Origin: Lachnospiraceae bacterium
GTDB taxonomy: Bacteria > Bacillota > Clostridia > Lachnospirales > Lachnospiraceae
Assembly (NCBI GenBank): GCA_021205755.1
Contig: JAJPWX010000110.1
Location: 1-64,000, forward strand
Length of the DNA: 64,000 bases
Direction of reading: 5' to 3'
The notes under the pieces are model-generated. The model did not search any database. It was not told where the DNA came from and worked only from the letters and a program-made list of their open reading frames with translations. Positions 47,414-57,605 of this stretch are shown here, in pieces (positions within the stretch are counted from its first letter, which is position 1; every line of letters begins with the position of its first letter). The position numbers and the translations under genes were made by a program.

Positions 47414-48101
47414 ATTTTCCAAAAAAGGAAGTATGAAGTTCATCGGGCATCTCGATGTAATGCGCTATTTTCAGAAGCTGATCCGCCGCGCCGGGATTGA
47501 TGTTGCCTTTACCGAAGGCTTCAACCCTCATATGATCATGTCTTTCGCCTCACCGCTTGGCATCGGACTTACAAGCGACGCGGAATACATGGACATTGAA
47601 CTTCTGTCGCCCATCTCTTCGACAGAAGCGATAGAAAGAATGAATCAGGCCGGGACGGACGAGATGGAGGTCACTGGTTTTGTTCAGATACCGGAAGGCA
47701 AGGCTGACAAGGCCATGACGCTTGTCGCCGCGGCAGATTACAGAGTTCGCTTTCGCACTGGTCATGAACCGTCTGTGGACTGGCAGAGCGGCCTGGAAGA
47801 TTTTCTGACCAGAGAAACGATCCTTGTCATGAAAAAGACCAAGCGTTCAGAAAAAGAAGTGGATATCCGTCCGATGATCTATGAGTGGTCGCTCCAGGAC
47901 AATACCATTTTTCTGAAGCTCGCCTCCGGAAGCGTGGCAAATCTTAAACCAGAGCTGGTCATGGATACGTACCTGAAGACTCTCGGCATCGAGCCGGATC
48001 CGTTTGCGTATGAGATCAACCGCTGCGAAATTTACGCGGATCTGGGGACGGATAGTGAAAGGAAGCTCGTCTCCTTATATGATCTTGGGAAAAAGATATA
48101 A
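47397..48101 (+). CDS. TIGR03936/DUF2344 radical SAM-associated protein
   Basis: A 234-residue partner of the preceding radical SAM protein. In many bacteria the two are fused. It begins MKVRVKFSKKGSMKFIGHLD, then AFTEGFNPHMIMSFASPLGI and LGIGLTSDAEYMDIEL, all typical of DUF2344. The TTG at 47,397 has GGAGGAGG 8 nt upstream and overlaps the previous gene by 17 nt. Function unknown. Confidence 0.9.
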   Translation: MKVRVKFSKKGSMKFIGHLDVMRYFQKLIRRAGIDVAFTEGFNPHMIMSFASPLGIGLTSDAEYMDIELLSPISSTEAIERMNQAGTDEMEVTGFVQIPEGKADKAMTLVAAADYRVRFRTGHEPSVDWQSGLEDFLTRETILVMKKTKRSEKEVDIRPMIYEWSLQDNTIFLKLASGSVANLKPELVMDTYLKTLGIEPDPFAYEINRCEIYADLGTDSERKLVSLYDLGKKI

Positions 48102-48217
48102 CCTGCAGCCAGGAAGGAACGGAACCCTTACGAACCATTTACTGTAGGTAAAGTGGTGCAGAGAAAATCTCTGTATAAGGAATACTGTGAAAGAAAGTGG
48201 AAGGCGGCCAAAATCAT

Positions 48218-49465
48218 ATGAATCAGTATATCATCTGCCGGATGCGGGACTCCATCTTTTCTTTTCTGATGAAAGATGGAAAAGCCGTTGAAATTCACTG
48301 TGACCGGGAAGAAAACGCATCCGTTCTCGGCAATATCTATGTGGGAAGAGTCCGGGATATTGCCCGCAATATAGGCGCGGCTTTTGTAGAGATCGCTCCG
48401 GATACAGTCTGCTATCTGGCTCTGGATGAGATTCAGAATCCCATTTACACCAAAAAAGGAAGTTCCCAGAAAATCCAGCTGGGGGATGAGCTTCTGGTAC
48501 AGGTCTCCAGAGAAGCGATCAAAACAAAATATCCCTCTGTTACGACCAATCTGACCTTTCATGGGAAATACCTGCTGCTGACCACTGGAAGGACGCAGAT
48601 CACTGCCTCTTCCAAGCTCGCGGGCGAAGAGAAGAAAAGACTGATCCATCTGGTGAATGAACTAGAGTCGGAGTCAAATGAAAAGACGTCGGATTCCCCG
48701 TCAGGCGAAATTACGACTTCAAACGACACCCAGTCTTCCCCCCGTGCTTACGGCTGGCTGCTTCGCACAAATGCGGGCGGCGCCGATGGCGATACGCTGC
48801 GGCGGGATATGGAGCTTTTGCTCACACAATATCGCAGGGTAATCGCCGATGGCGCACACCGGGTCTGCCATAGCTGTGTACTTGCCGCCCCGCATGCCTG
48901 GATTTCCCGTCTTTCCGATATCTATGAATCCTCCGCCGAGCAGTTTTTGACCGACGACGAAGGAATCTGGCAGGAAGCGAAGGAGTATCTGTCCTCCTGC
49001 CAGCCGGAAGACCTGCCGCGCCTGGCCTTTTATCAGGATGCCCTGCAGCCGCTCTGCAAAAAGTATTCGCTGGAGCGGCAGCTGGATAACGCTTTATCCG
49101 AAAAAGTCTGGCTAAACTGCGGCGGATACCTGGTGATTCAGCCAACGGAAGCGCTTACGGTGATTGACGTCAATTCCGGAAAATATGAGGGCAGCGCGAA
49201 GAACCGGCAAAAGGCCTTTTTCAAAATCAATCGGGAAGCCGCCCTGGAAGCGGCCTCCCAGATTCGGCTGCGCAATATCAGCGGGATTATCATTATTGAT
49301 TTCATTAATATGGAATCCGAGGAGGATAAAGAAGAGCTGCTTCATTACCTCGAAGGCCAGCTCCGCCAGGATCCGATCCGCACCGTGCTGGTCGATATGA
49401 CAAAGCTGTCCCTCGTAGAAATCACCCGGATGAAGAAAGAGAAGCCGCTGCGTGCGCAGCTTTAA
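48218..49465 (+). CDS. rng: Ribonuclease G/E family endoribonuclease
   Basis: A 415-residue short RNase G. It has an N-terminal S1 domain (ASVLGNIYVGRVRDIARNIG, AAFVEIAPDTVCYLALDEIQ), a phosphate-sensor/RNase H-like region, and the catalytic metal-binding aspartates in ALTVIDVNSGKYEG and SGIIIIDFINMESEEDKEEL. The C-terminus stops at MKKEKPLRAQL without the scaffold tail of E. coli RNase E. It processes rRNA and mRNA. ATG 48,218. Its TAA overlaps the stop of the convergent adhesin. In relatives rplU-rpmA usually follow; here they do not. Confidence 0.9.
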   Translation: MNQYIICRMRDSIFSFLMKDGKAVEIHCDREENASVLGNIYVGRVRDIARNIGAAFVEIAPDTVCYLALDEIQNPIYTKKGSSQKIQLGDELLVQVSREAIKTKYPSVTTNLTFHGKYLLLTTGRTQITASSKLAGEEKKRLIHLVNELESESNEKTSDSPSGEITTSNDTQSSPRAYGWLLRTNAGGADGDTLRRDMELLLTQYRRVIADGAHRVCHSCVLAAPHAWISRLSDIYESSAEQFLTDDEGIWQEAKEYLSSCQPEDLPRLAFYQDALQPLCKKYSLERQLDNALSEKVWLNCGGYLVIQPTEALTVIDVNSGKYEGSAKNRQKAFFKINREAALEAASQIRLRNISGIIIIDFINMESEEDKEELLHYLEGQLRQDPIRTVLVDMTKLSLVEITRMKKEKPLRAQL

Positions 49466-52400
49466 TGTTTCTTCCGTCTCCGACAGGATAGATTCGCAGC
49501 CATCATTCCCAGGGCGGCCAGTGCAACGGTCAACCAGAAGATGGGGCTAGACGGATCTCCTGTCTTCGGAGTTCCGCTCGTAGAAGAGGAAGTGGCAGAT
49601 GTTCCATTTTCTGTCTCACTTTCTGTTTCCGTTGCCTGTTCACTTTCGGATTCACTCTGTTTCTCGCTCCCTGATTCTGTCTCTTCTTCCGTAGCGTTCT
49701 CACTCTCCGGCTCAGTCTCCGCTTCCGTAGCGTTCTCGCTTTCTTCTTCGGTCTCCGGTTCCGGCTCCGGAATATGCGTGTTAGTCAGGGTAAAACCATC
49801 TTCCGTTTCTGTTACCGCGCAGGTATATCCTTCGATCTCTGTCTCAGAGAGTGTATAGAGGATTTCTTCTCCCCCGTCCATGTACTGCGGCAAACCGGAA
49901 AAAGTATAACTCCAGTCATCACCGGCGCTCAGTGCAGCGGTATAGCTGCTGCCGTCAGAACCAGTCAGGATAACCTCTACGGTATCAGGTCGTATGCCAT
50001 CCTGGTTTTCCGCGTCCTCCCATACCTTAACAACTGTGAGATCTAACGTAAAAATCTCATGTGTATTGATGAAAGTGAATGCCCCGCCATCTTCAGAGGT
50101 TATAAGCTCTGCCTCGTAATATGCGGTCGGATCCTCTTCCACAGTATAGACGACCTTCTCTCCATGGTTATAATACACTGGGAGCTCGGTAAAGGTTCCG
50201 CTCCATCCGCCCTCTTCTGTCAGATCTGAGATATAAGTGCTGCCATCAGAGCCTCTCAGGGTCACGCGCAGGAAGTCTGCGCGGACGCCGTCTCGGTTTT
50301 CCTCATCCTCCCATACCTTATTCACAGTAATTTCTGTGATTTCCGGAATGTGTGTATTGGTGATGGTGAATCGATAGCCGCTGCTGCTTTTCTCGATCTC
50401 CGCCGTGTATCCATCCACAGCCACCTCGCTCACAGAATAGACCACGGTAGAACCATGGTTGTAGTAGACCGGCAGACCAGAAAACAGGCGGGAATATCCG
50501 TTTTCACTTGTCAGTTTAGCTTCATAGGAGCTGCCGTCGCTGCCGGTCAGCTGCACAGAAATGCTTTCCGGACGGATTCCATCCTGGTCGTCTGCGTCTT
50601 CCCAGTTTTTGATCACAACAACATCTGTCACCGCCGGAATGTGATTGTTGGTCACGGTGAAGCTGTAGCCATCTTCGCCCGCTACCACTTCCTCGGTATA
50701 TCCATTGGTCTCTTTTTCCTGCAGAGAATAGGTGATAAGGGCGCCCTCATTCCAGTATTTCGGCAGATCCTCATAGACGTAGCTCCACGCACCTTCTCTT
50801 GTCAGTTCTGCCTCTCGTGTTGAGCCATCCGAGCCGGTCAGGATTACTGTGATGATTCCTGTGCGCAGCCCATCCTGGTCGCTGGCGTCATTCCATATTT
50901 TTTCTACGGAAATATCAACAAGTGTGATTTCGTGCGTATTTGTCACCTCAAACAGCTGTGTGCTGTCTGCATCCGCCACAACACTTTCGTAACCTTCCAC
51001 GGAATCCTCCTTCAGGCTGTAAGTAATCAGAGTTCCTTCACTCCAATACACCGGCAATTCAGTAAAGGTATACTGCCAGCCTTCTTTTTCCGTCACAGAT
51101 GCCGTGCGCTCGGAGCCGTCTGAGCCAAGCAGCGTCACTTCAATGCCGGACGGACGGATTCCATCACGATTGTCATCATCTTCCCATACCTTTTTCACGG
51201 TATAAGCGGTTTCTTCCGTTTCATGCGTATTCGTAATCCGGATCGAATAACCTGATTCCCAATCTCCTTCCATAGCCGAATAAGAGGCGACATATCCCTC
51301 GACCCGCTTCTCTTCCACGGAATAAGTGATCATCTGCCCGGAGGCGCAGGTCGGCAGTCCTTCGAACACACAGCTCTGCCCGGAGGAATCCAGGGAAATC
51401 ACCGCTTCTTTCGATACTACCGTCGTTTTCGCTCCTTCTTCTGTAATTGTTCCTGTCAGAAATACGGTGACATCCGTGCGCAGGCCATCCTGGTTGTCGT
51501 TATCTTCCCACGCTTTCTCTACCGTTACTTTTGTAAATGCCACAAAACCGGCATCGTTATGAATGCTTTCATAAAGATACGCATACATTTCATCCACAGT
51601 CGGCAGTTCAATGCCGCTGATCCATGCATTTTCAAGAATCGTCTCTCCCGCACGGATGGTCGCGGCGGCATCGGAGTCAACCGTATCATCGGTTCCGGTA
51701 CTTTGCACAGTAAGCTCATAGGCTTCCGTTCCGGTAAACACAACGTAATATGTACCCGATTCCAGATCAGTAAAGCAGTAGCTCCCATCCGCATTTGTCT
51801 GAACGGATTCCACACAATTTCCAAATACATCATAAGCCGTATAAAGCTCCGTATTATTCACGCTTGCAGCACATTGAGACGTATTGGCATAGCCAGATAC
51901 AGATGTCCGGTACAGAGAGACCGTCATCCCTACCATCGTGCTTTCTGCATTTTCCCGGATTCCATCTCCATCCTCATCCAGCCATGCAAGTCCGCTGACC
52001 GTCCGTTTGGCGACCTGAATATTGACGGTATTACTCTCCACCAGGGCAGCCTGTCCAGCCGCATATTCATAAAAAGAATTTGCATAAAGATCCCCTGGTT
52101 TCTGTGTTCCCCCGGAGGCGTCCCTTAAGAGGTTACCAGAGGAATCCTGCACGGTAAATGTCACTGTGATTTTTACGTATTCCTGCGCTTTTACCGTGCC
52201 GAGTGCGATCTGCAATCCAACTGCGTCACGGATGCGCAATCCACTGTAAGTAATGGATGTTCCGCTTGCGCTTCCTCCGCTTATCCCGCTCCAGGTGAAG
52301 CTGTCACTGCCGCTTAATATCGCATCTACCGCATTCTCATTGCGCGCGCCTTCCTCCGCGGTCGTCTGAATCCGGATGGTGTCTTTCCCCTCCGCATAGG

Positions 52401-55400
52401 AGTTCGCGGCGTTCGAAAAGTCCAGCTCAATGCGCTCAATTGCGTAGTCTCCGCCAAAACCACTTCCGCGTGAATCGCCATTATACGGCAGAATATCATA
52501 TAAAATAACGCCATCCACATCTTCTTCAGCGCTGTTTCCATAGCGGAGGATGTAGGTCAGTTTCTCCCCTTCCTCAACAATGCTGCGCGCTACTGCCTTA
52601 GTGATGGAAGTGCTCGCCAGCCGGATAACACTGGTCGTCGTCTCGGAATAATTGCCAAAGCCGCTGGTAATCGTCCTGCCATCCTTATCGGACGTGATTG
52701 ACGCGGAAATCGTAATGGTATCGTTATTCTGAACATCGTCCGCAGTCCCTGCCGCTCCGATCAGACAGGAAAAATAAATATCCTCCATGGCCTCGCCCAC
52801 CGTCTGCGACGGAATCTCCCAGGTCACAGTACTGGTTCCGTCCGCATTTTCCTGAACCTGTGACGGTGCCAGGCTGGCACTGTCCATAATATAGGTAAGA
52901 GCCGTCGGCAAAGTCACCCAGACTGTCACATCTGTTGTCTCTGTGGAGGAGGACACCTCGCTGTTCGCCGATACGACAGAGACCGTCGGATGAACCACGT
53001 AGGTCACTGTACGCTCCCCGATATCCAGATCATAGACCGATTTCGCCGTTGTCACTCCCGCTGTCGTAGTGGTTGTGTCGGCCACCTTGATGGATACGCC
53101 GGTCTTGCACCCTATGATCAGACAGGAATTCCCGGCAATGTATCCGCCTGTGTGCCCTGCCACAACACTTCCATCCTCATACACGATTTTTCCATAGTCT
53201 GTGTAGCAGGTATAGTCGGGAGCTCTATATCCATCCGCATAGCTTCCGCCGCTCATACCAAGCCCATATCCGCCCCCACTGCAGGAATACGCTGTCCATG
53301 AAACGACATCCGCATCATTTCTCCACGCACGCAGATCATTTGTGGTCTGGTAAACACTGCCGATCTTAGCGCTTTCCTTCACGTTTAACCGCATATAGAA
53401 CCCCATTGCCGCCGGGTCCTTCGAGCCTCTGTAGACCGCGCAGTTTCTTACCTCATAAAGGAAACCGACGCAGGTATACCCAGCCGCATTCAATTCATCT
53501 ATGCTTTCAAAGTAAACGAGTTCTTCTTCGCGGGTGCTGTTCATCTCTGAATCACTCTGCCACCCCGTCTTGTCCGGTTTTGCGGCAAACAATACCCGGA
53601 TCGTGCCGGCGTCACTCTTCTCATTGTAAACGCCAAATGATTCACAGAACGTTGTTCCCGCAGGCACCTCGAACGCCTCATCGTCAATTTTCTGCAGAAG
53701 ATTGATCGAGGTAAGACAGCCGTCTCCATTATAGTCTGCCACTGATCTCACCAGAATCTGTTCTCCCTGCGTGGCGTAAAAATCCCCCGCGTCCCAGGCG
53801 GAAGCCCGGTTCACATAACCGGTCGTATTGTAATAGTTTCGCTTGGAGATGTATCCATCTGGATATAGGGTAATATTCATTCCATTGCTGTTGTCGGAAC
53901 GGTTTTGATCTGTCGTCGTCTGCTGGCCGGAAAGCGATGTGGCGGCAAGGTTCCCTGCCTCAGCCCAAAAATACAGGTTCGATGTACTTTCCACGCTCCT
54001 AGCAAAACTGACGACCATTTCTACGTAGCCTGCGGAAAAGCAGCCAATATTGGCGCCAAAAATATTGTCTGTCGCATTATCGCAGCCCGTCGTTGGGAAT
54101 ATCAGATTTTCCAGATCGAACGCATAGCCGGACACAGACACATGGTAAACATTGCCGCTTCCCGCATCCTGCGTGATACTCCAGCTGCCGCCCGCATAAC
54201 AGGACCGTGTATCTGAAGCACTGCCGCCGCTGTTAAATGGCTGCACATAGATACCGTAACCGGTCGATACCACTCCTCCGGCTACCATAGATCTGCCAAG
54301 CTTCCCAGTGGTCGTCAGAGTAGGCGTTTTATTCTCCAGGTAATCCCAGAGAACCGGCGTATAATCCTCTTTTGCAGTCACATCTGTCCCGTCCAGGGTT
54401 TCTGTAAAGGTCAGGTCAAAAGTGATTTCTCCGGCAGGCAGCTCAATTCCTTTCAAGCCTTTGTCTGCAGAAGTGTTATACAGCTGCAGAGTCAGCGCAT
54501 ACCCTTCCAGACGTCCGTAAACCGATCCGTCAACATCTGTGTCGCTGATCGTTCCGGACTGTGTGTCAAAATACGCAATATAATTGCAGACAGAATTCCG
54601 CGCAAGATAAACATTGTAACGCGGCGCGGCGGATACCTTCACCGGCTCTGACTGAAGGTTCTGATAAAGACTCTCCTCATTTCCCTCCATCCAGACCGTA
54701 TAGGAAGGCTGAATGCTGTCACCGTTCTTCGCCGCTTTCACGTATATCCCCACACTCAGAGTGCCTGTGCCGGGGATCGCATTCGCGTCACCGCTTTTCG
54801 ACAGGTAGCGCTTTCCGGTAAGGATTTGCTTCGCAACGGTCTTTCCGCTGTCCCATTTCGTCGATGAAGTCCCATCTGCGTAAACATAGGTAATCTCCAG
54901 ATCCACGCACCAGTTCAGTGTTTCCGTGTTGAACTCCGCAACGGACGGGTCGCAGGCCAGCGTGAACTCTGCCATCATATACGCCTCATCAACCGTCTCC
55001 GTCGGATTCATCAGGGCAGTCGTATATTCCAGGGTATAATTCACATAATCAAAGGTTCGCACAATCCCATTACTCGGCCCGGAATCATTTCCCACCTCAT
55101 CGTCACCATCAAACGGAGCGGTACCATCCACCAGGCTCTTCACCACCAGGGAGGAAACATAGCTCTTGTTCTCATTCAGGCCGCTGCCTTCCTCCCCGCT
55201 GTCCGCTTCCGCTGATAAAGTCAGAAGCATGCCAGACAGATCTTCCGTAAGAGCTTCGGTTTCCTCCACGGATTCATCTGCTGTCTCTCCATCCTCTTCT
55301 TCTGCCGCAAAGGAATTGTTTTCATCCAAGGCAGAATTTTCATCACTGCTGTTGTCCGAGTGCGCTTCATCTTCTCCAGAAGAATTCGTATCTGGACTCA

Positions 55401-55767
55401 CAGAATTATCATTGCCGCTATCCACATCCGTACCTTTCCCGCCTGTGGCATCCGCGGCAGAATCCGCATCTGCATCTGCGTCTGTAACTGTGCCCGCATC
55501 CGTGCCCGCATTTGTGCCTGCATCTGTGCCCGCATCTACACCTGCATTTGTATCTGTATTCGTACTTGTATCCGTATTTACACCCTTACTTCCATTTTCT
55601 GCAGCTGCATCCTCATTCGTTTCTATCTCAGACTCCGTACTGCTGATGGCAGAAATATCAGCAAGCAGGTCTGTACTGGCAACCGATATTGATTCTGGTG
55701 AAGCGGACGCTGCCAAAACAGCAGCACAAAGTACCCCTGAAAGAATCCTTTTTATTCTTCTATTCAT
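49462..55767 (-). CDS. Giant sortase-anchored adhesin with six Cna-B domains
   Basis: A 2,101-residue surface protein. Signal peptide (RIKRILSGVLCAAVLAASAS), then a low-complexity T/D/A/S/E region (residues ~35-175), about 900 residues of unrecognised stalk/adhesive sequence, a DUF11-like domain (KLTYILRYGNSAEEDVDGVI) and one SdrD-B-like domain (GLAWLDEDGDGIRENAE, ~1,264). Six Cna-B repeats begin near residues 1,422, 1,531, 1,627, 1,726, 1,822 and 1,921, each opening with a W-(E/N)-D...DG(L/I/V)R motif. An E/T/S-rich wall-spanning part and sorting signal TPKTGD, hydrophobic stretch and RRRKKH end it. ATG 55,767 follows AAAGGAAA. No sortase or pilin is adjacent. Confidence 0.9.
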   Translation of the reverse strand: MNRRIKRILSGVLCAAVLAASASPESISVASTDLLADISAISSTESEIETNEDAAAENGSKGVNTDTSTNTDTNAGVDAGTDAGTNAGTDAGTVTDADADADSAADATGGKGTDVDSGNDNSVSPDTNSSGEDEAHSDNSSDENSALDENNSFAAEEEDGETADESVEETEALTEDLSGMLLTLSAEADSGEEGSGLNENKSYVSSLVVKSLVDGTAPFDGDDEVGNDSGPSNGIVRTFDYVNYTLEYTTALMNPTETVDEAYMMAEFTLACDPSVAEFNTETLNWCVDLEITYVYADGTSSTKWDSGKTVAKQILTGKRYLSKSGDANAIPGTGTLSVGIYVKAAKNGDSIQPSYTVWMEGNEESLYQNLQSEPVKVSAAPRYNVYLARNSVCNYIAYFDTQSGTISDTDVDGSVYGRLEGYALTLQLYNTSADKGLKGIELPAGEITFDLTFTETLDGTDVTAKEDYTPVLWDYLENKTPTLTTTGKLGRSMVAGGVVSTGYGIYVQPFNSGGSASDTRSCYAGGSWSITQDAGSGNVYHVSVSGYAFDLENLIFPTTGCDNATDNIFGANIGCFSAGYVEMVVSFARSVESTSNLYFWAEAGNLAATSLSGQQTTTDQNRSDNSNGMNITLYPDGYISKRNYYNTTGYVNRASAWDAGDFYATQGEQILVRSVADYNGDGCLTSINLLQKIDDEAFEVPAGTTFCESFGVYNEKSDAGTIRVLFAAKPDKTGWQSDSEMNSTREEELVYFESIDELNAAGYTCVGFLYEVRNCAVYRGSKDPAAMGFYMRLNVKESAKIGSVYQTTNDLRAWRNDADVVSWTAYSCSGGGYGLGMSGGSYADGYRAPDYTCYTDYGKIVYEDGSVVAGHTGGYIAGNSCLIIGCKTGVSIKVADTTTTTAGVTTAKSVYDLDIGERTVTYVVHPTVSVVSANSEVSSSTETTDVTVWVTLPTALTYIMDSASLAPSQVQENADGTSTVTWEIPSQTVGEAMEDIYFSCLIGAAGTADDVQNNDTITISASITSDKDGRTITSGFGNYSETTTSVIRLASTSITKAVARSIVEEGEKLTYILRYGNSAEEDVDGVILYDILPYNGDSRGSGFGGDYAIERIELDFSNAANSYAEGKDTIRIQTTAEEGARNENAVDAILSGSDSFTWSGISGGSASGTSITYSGLRIRDAVGLQIALGTVKAQEYVKITVTFTVQDSSGNLLRDASGGTQKPGDLYANSFYEYAAGQAALVESNTVNIQVAKRTVSGLAWLDEDGDGIRENAESTMVGMTVSLYRTSVSGYANTSQCAASVNNTELYTAYDVFGNCVESVQTNADGSYCFTDLESGTYYVVFTGTEAYELTVQSTGTDDTVDSDAAATIRAGETILENAWISGIELPTVDEMYAYLYESIHNDAGFVAFTKVTVEKAWEDNDNQDGLRTDVTVFLTGTITEEGAKTTVVSKEAVISLDSSGQSCVFEGLPTCASGQMITYSVEEKRVEGYVASYSAMEGDWESGYSIRITNTHETEETAYTVKKVWEDDDNRDGIRPSGIEVTLLGSDGSERTASVTEKEGWQYTFTELPVYWSEGTLITYSLKEDSVEGYESVVADADSTQLFEVTNTHEITLVDISVEKIWNDASDQDGLRTGIITVILTGSDGSTREAELTREGAWSYVYEDLPKYWNEGALITYSLQEKETNGYTEEVVAGEDGYSFTVTNNHIPAVTDVVVIKNWEDADDQDGIRPESISVQLTGSDGSSYEAKLTSENGYSRLFSGLPVYYNHGSTVVYSVSEVAVDGYTAEIEKSSSGYRFTITNTHIPEITEITVNKVWEDEENRDGVRADFLRVTLRGSDGSTYISDLTEEGGWSGTFTELPVYYNHGEKVVYTVEEDPTAYYEAELITSEDGGAFTFINTHEIFTLDLTVVKVWEDAENQDGIRPDTVEVILTGSDGSSYTAALSAGDDWSYTFSGLPQYMDGGEEILYTLSETEIEGYTCAVTETEDGFTLTNTHIPEPEPETEEESENATEAETEPESENATEEETESGSEKQSESESEQATETESETENGTSATSSSTSGTPKTGDPSSPIFWLTVALAALGMMAANLSCRRRKKH

Positions 55768-55894
55768 ACTGTTTTCCTTTCTCTGATTCAATTGCTCACA
55801 ATTTCCCCGCGCCCATCTTTTTTAGGACACGGTATTTGTTAAAAATACGATTTGTTCTGTTGGAAAATTATCTTTCGTAAGAAATCTGGATTGG

Positions 55895-55911
55895 AACGGC
55901 AGATTGCCGTT
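55895..55911 (-). promoter_or_regulatory. Hairpin in the long adhesin leader
   Basis: AACGGCA / TGCCGTT with a 3-nt loop lies in the ~208-nt leader (55,975-55,768) of the adhesin gene. It has no T-run. The leader matches no riboswitch class that I recognise. Confidence 0.35.
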
Positions 55912-55982
55912 GTAGGAAATGCCTTTTTCAGGCGCTCAGATTATAAAAGAATGAAATCATATGAATTCATTTAAACACACGT

Positions 55983-56011
55983 AGTATATCACAGCTTTTG
56001 TGAGATGTCAT
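55983..56011 (-). promoter_or_regulatory. Adhesin promoter
   Basis: ATGACA, 17 nt, TATACT with TG one base before the -10, on the minus strand. It predicts a leader of about 208 nt. Confidence 0.65.
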
Positions 56012-56049
56012 GCATTAAATTATTAACTTTTTATAAACAAAAAATCTAT

Positions 56050-56122
56050 CGAGTAGGGAGATTTTCTCCCTACTCGCCGCGCGGGGCGCATCCAGCGTCA
56101 GCTGGAAAACTTCCATGTGCGC
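56050..56122. repeat. Two adjacent hairpins between the his operon and the adhesin
   Basis: In the 417-bp gap before the his operon end: an 11-bp perfect stem CGAGTAGGGAG / CTCCCTACTCG (56,050-56,076), and GGGGCGCA / TGCGCCCC (56,083-56,125 region) enclosing smaller CCAGC/GCTGG and TGGAA/TTCCA stems. No gene is visible. It may be a REP-like element. Confidence 0.5.
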
Positions 56123-56133
56123 CCCTGCGCATC

Positions 56134-56161
56134 AAAAAAGAGGATGAGTGAAAACCCATCC
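56134..56161 (-). terminator. his operon terminator
   Basis: GGATGGGT / ACTCATCC (one G-U pair), loop TTTC, followed leftward by CTTTTTT. It stands 24 nt after the hisIE stop. Confidence 0.85.
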
Positions 56162-56184
56162 CCTTCAAAACTCATTCAAAAAAT

Positions 56185-57558
56185 CTAACGTTTTGCCAGT
56201 TCCTCTGTAATATCTTCCCAGGTCAGTCCTTTTTCAGACATGAGAACCATAACATGATAAAGGAAATCCGATATCTCATAGACGACCTCTTCCGAATCCG
56301 GATTCTTAGCCGCGATGATGATCTCTGATGCTTCCTCGCCTACCTTTTTCAGAATTTTATCAATGCCCTTATCAAACAGGTAGTTGGTATAAGAACCCTC
56401 TTTCGGGTGTATCTTCCGGTCTTCAATCACAGAAAATACTTCCTCAAAGACCCGCATGGGGTTGGAAGAATCATAGTTCTTCGTGAGAATCGGGCGATAA
56501 AAACAGCTCCGGTTCCCGGTATGGCAAGCGGCACCCACCTGCACGACCTTCGCCAGGAGAGTATCGTTATCACAGTCAATCACCAACTCGCGCACATACT
56601 GAAAATGCCCTGAGGTCAGCCCTTTGACCCACAGTTCCTGCCGGCTGCGGCTCCAGTAAGTCATGCGGCCGGTGCGGACGGTCGTGAGGTAGGCTTCCTC
56701 ATTCATATAAGCCACCATCAAAACCTCCAGTGTCCGGTAATCCTGCACCACAACCGGAAGCAATCCGTCGCTGCCCGTTTTAATATCCTCCCAGGCCAGA
56801 GTGGACTCATAGGTATTGACGGCAATTCCTGCTTCCTTCAGCGCGTGCTTTACATCCATAAAGGCAAACGCCTCTTGTGCAAATTCCGCACAGCTAATGC
56901 CAGTCGCGGCACCGCTAAGCAGCGCTGCCGCCCTGCTGATGATTTCAGAATATGCAGCTGTATCGCCAGTCAAGGGAGCATCCTCATTTGCCTGCGCATC
57001 CGGCATTGCAATCATACAATAAACATTCTGGAAATCTGCTCTTCCACACAGCGCCTCATTCATTAACACAACGCCTCCAAGCAGCGCTGCGTTTGCCTGC
57101 GCCGCACCCAGTTCTTCCTCTGTTCTGACACAGGCAAGCATTTTTTCTTTCCCAAATCGGGCGGAAACCTCAGCAGTCAGCTCGACGTTTGTCTCTTTCC
57201 CATAATTTAAAAACACCTTCGAGCAGCCAGCGTAGAGCAGCTTTTTCACATCCTCCATCCGCTGGATATTGCCTCCGCCGTAGATCGGCAGATCCGTTGC
57301 ACGGCTGATTTTTTTGATCGTGCCAATGGACTGTTCATGCTCCGCATCCCCCTCAGACCGGTCAAAAATCAAAAGTGCATCCGCGCCGAAATTCTCACAA
57401 GACGCGGCAAAGTCGGGTGCGTCGCTAATAAAATCATCCAGACGCGATTCAGGCATTCCTTTCCAGCCATTCTTTTTATCCGTGAAAGTGTTTTTACCAT
57501 ATCGCGTCACAAAGTTCCCTTTCAAGCACAAGGGGACGATCAGTTCTCTGTTTTTCAT
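56185..57558 (-). CDS. hisIE: HisA/HisF-like domain fused to HisI and HisE
   Basis: A 457-residue fusion. Residues 1-~235 resemble the HisA/HisF barrel ([54 protein letters not shown]) but many catalytic features look lost. Then comes HisI (phosphoribosyl-AMP cyclohydrolase: [45 protein letters not shown] with Zn/Mg ligands) and HisE (pyrophosphohydrolase: [35 protein letters not shown]). It performs steps two and three of histidine synthesis. True hisA, hisF, hisH and hisC are not in this window. ATG 57,558 follows GGAGAG. Confidence 0.9.
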   Translation of the reverse strand: MKNRELIVPLCLKGNFVTRYGKNTFTDKKNGWKGMPESRLDDFISDAPDFAASCENFGADALLIFDRSEGDAEHEQSIGTIKKISRATDLPIYGGGNIQRMEDVKKLLYAGCSKVFLNYGKETNVELTAEVSARFGKEKMLACVRTEEELGAAQANAALLGGVVLMNEALCGRADFQNVYCMIAMPDAQANEDAPLTGDTAAYSEIISRAAALLSGAATGISCAEFAQEAFAFMDVKHALKEAGIAVNTYESTLAWEDIKTGSDGLLPVVVQDYRTLEVLMVAYMNEEAYLTTVRTGRMTYWSRSRQELWVKGLTSGHFQYVRELVIDCDNDTLLAKVVQVGAACHTGNRSCFYRPILTKNYDSSNPMRVFEEVFSVIEDRKIHPKEGSYTNYLFDKGIDKILKKVGEEASEIIIAAKNPDSEEVVYEISDFLYHVMVLMSEKGLTWEDITEELAKR

Positions 57559-57605
57559 GTCATTCTCTCCAGAAACACAACGGTTTTCAATCATCAAAAT
57601 GTATT

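Noticed and set aside
46511..47443. 310-codon minus-strand open frame
   Set aside because: Antisense to the TIGR03960 radical SAM gene; the sense strand carries the CxxxCxxC motif.
55490..55580. Short tandem repeats in the adhesin N-terminus as a separate repeat element
   Set aside because: The repeated TGCxTCTGTGCCCGCATC-like units simply encode the low-complexity TDAGTNAG region of the adhesin.
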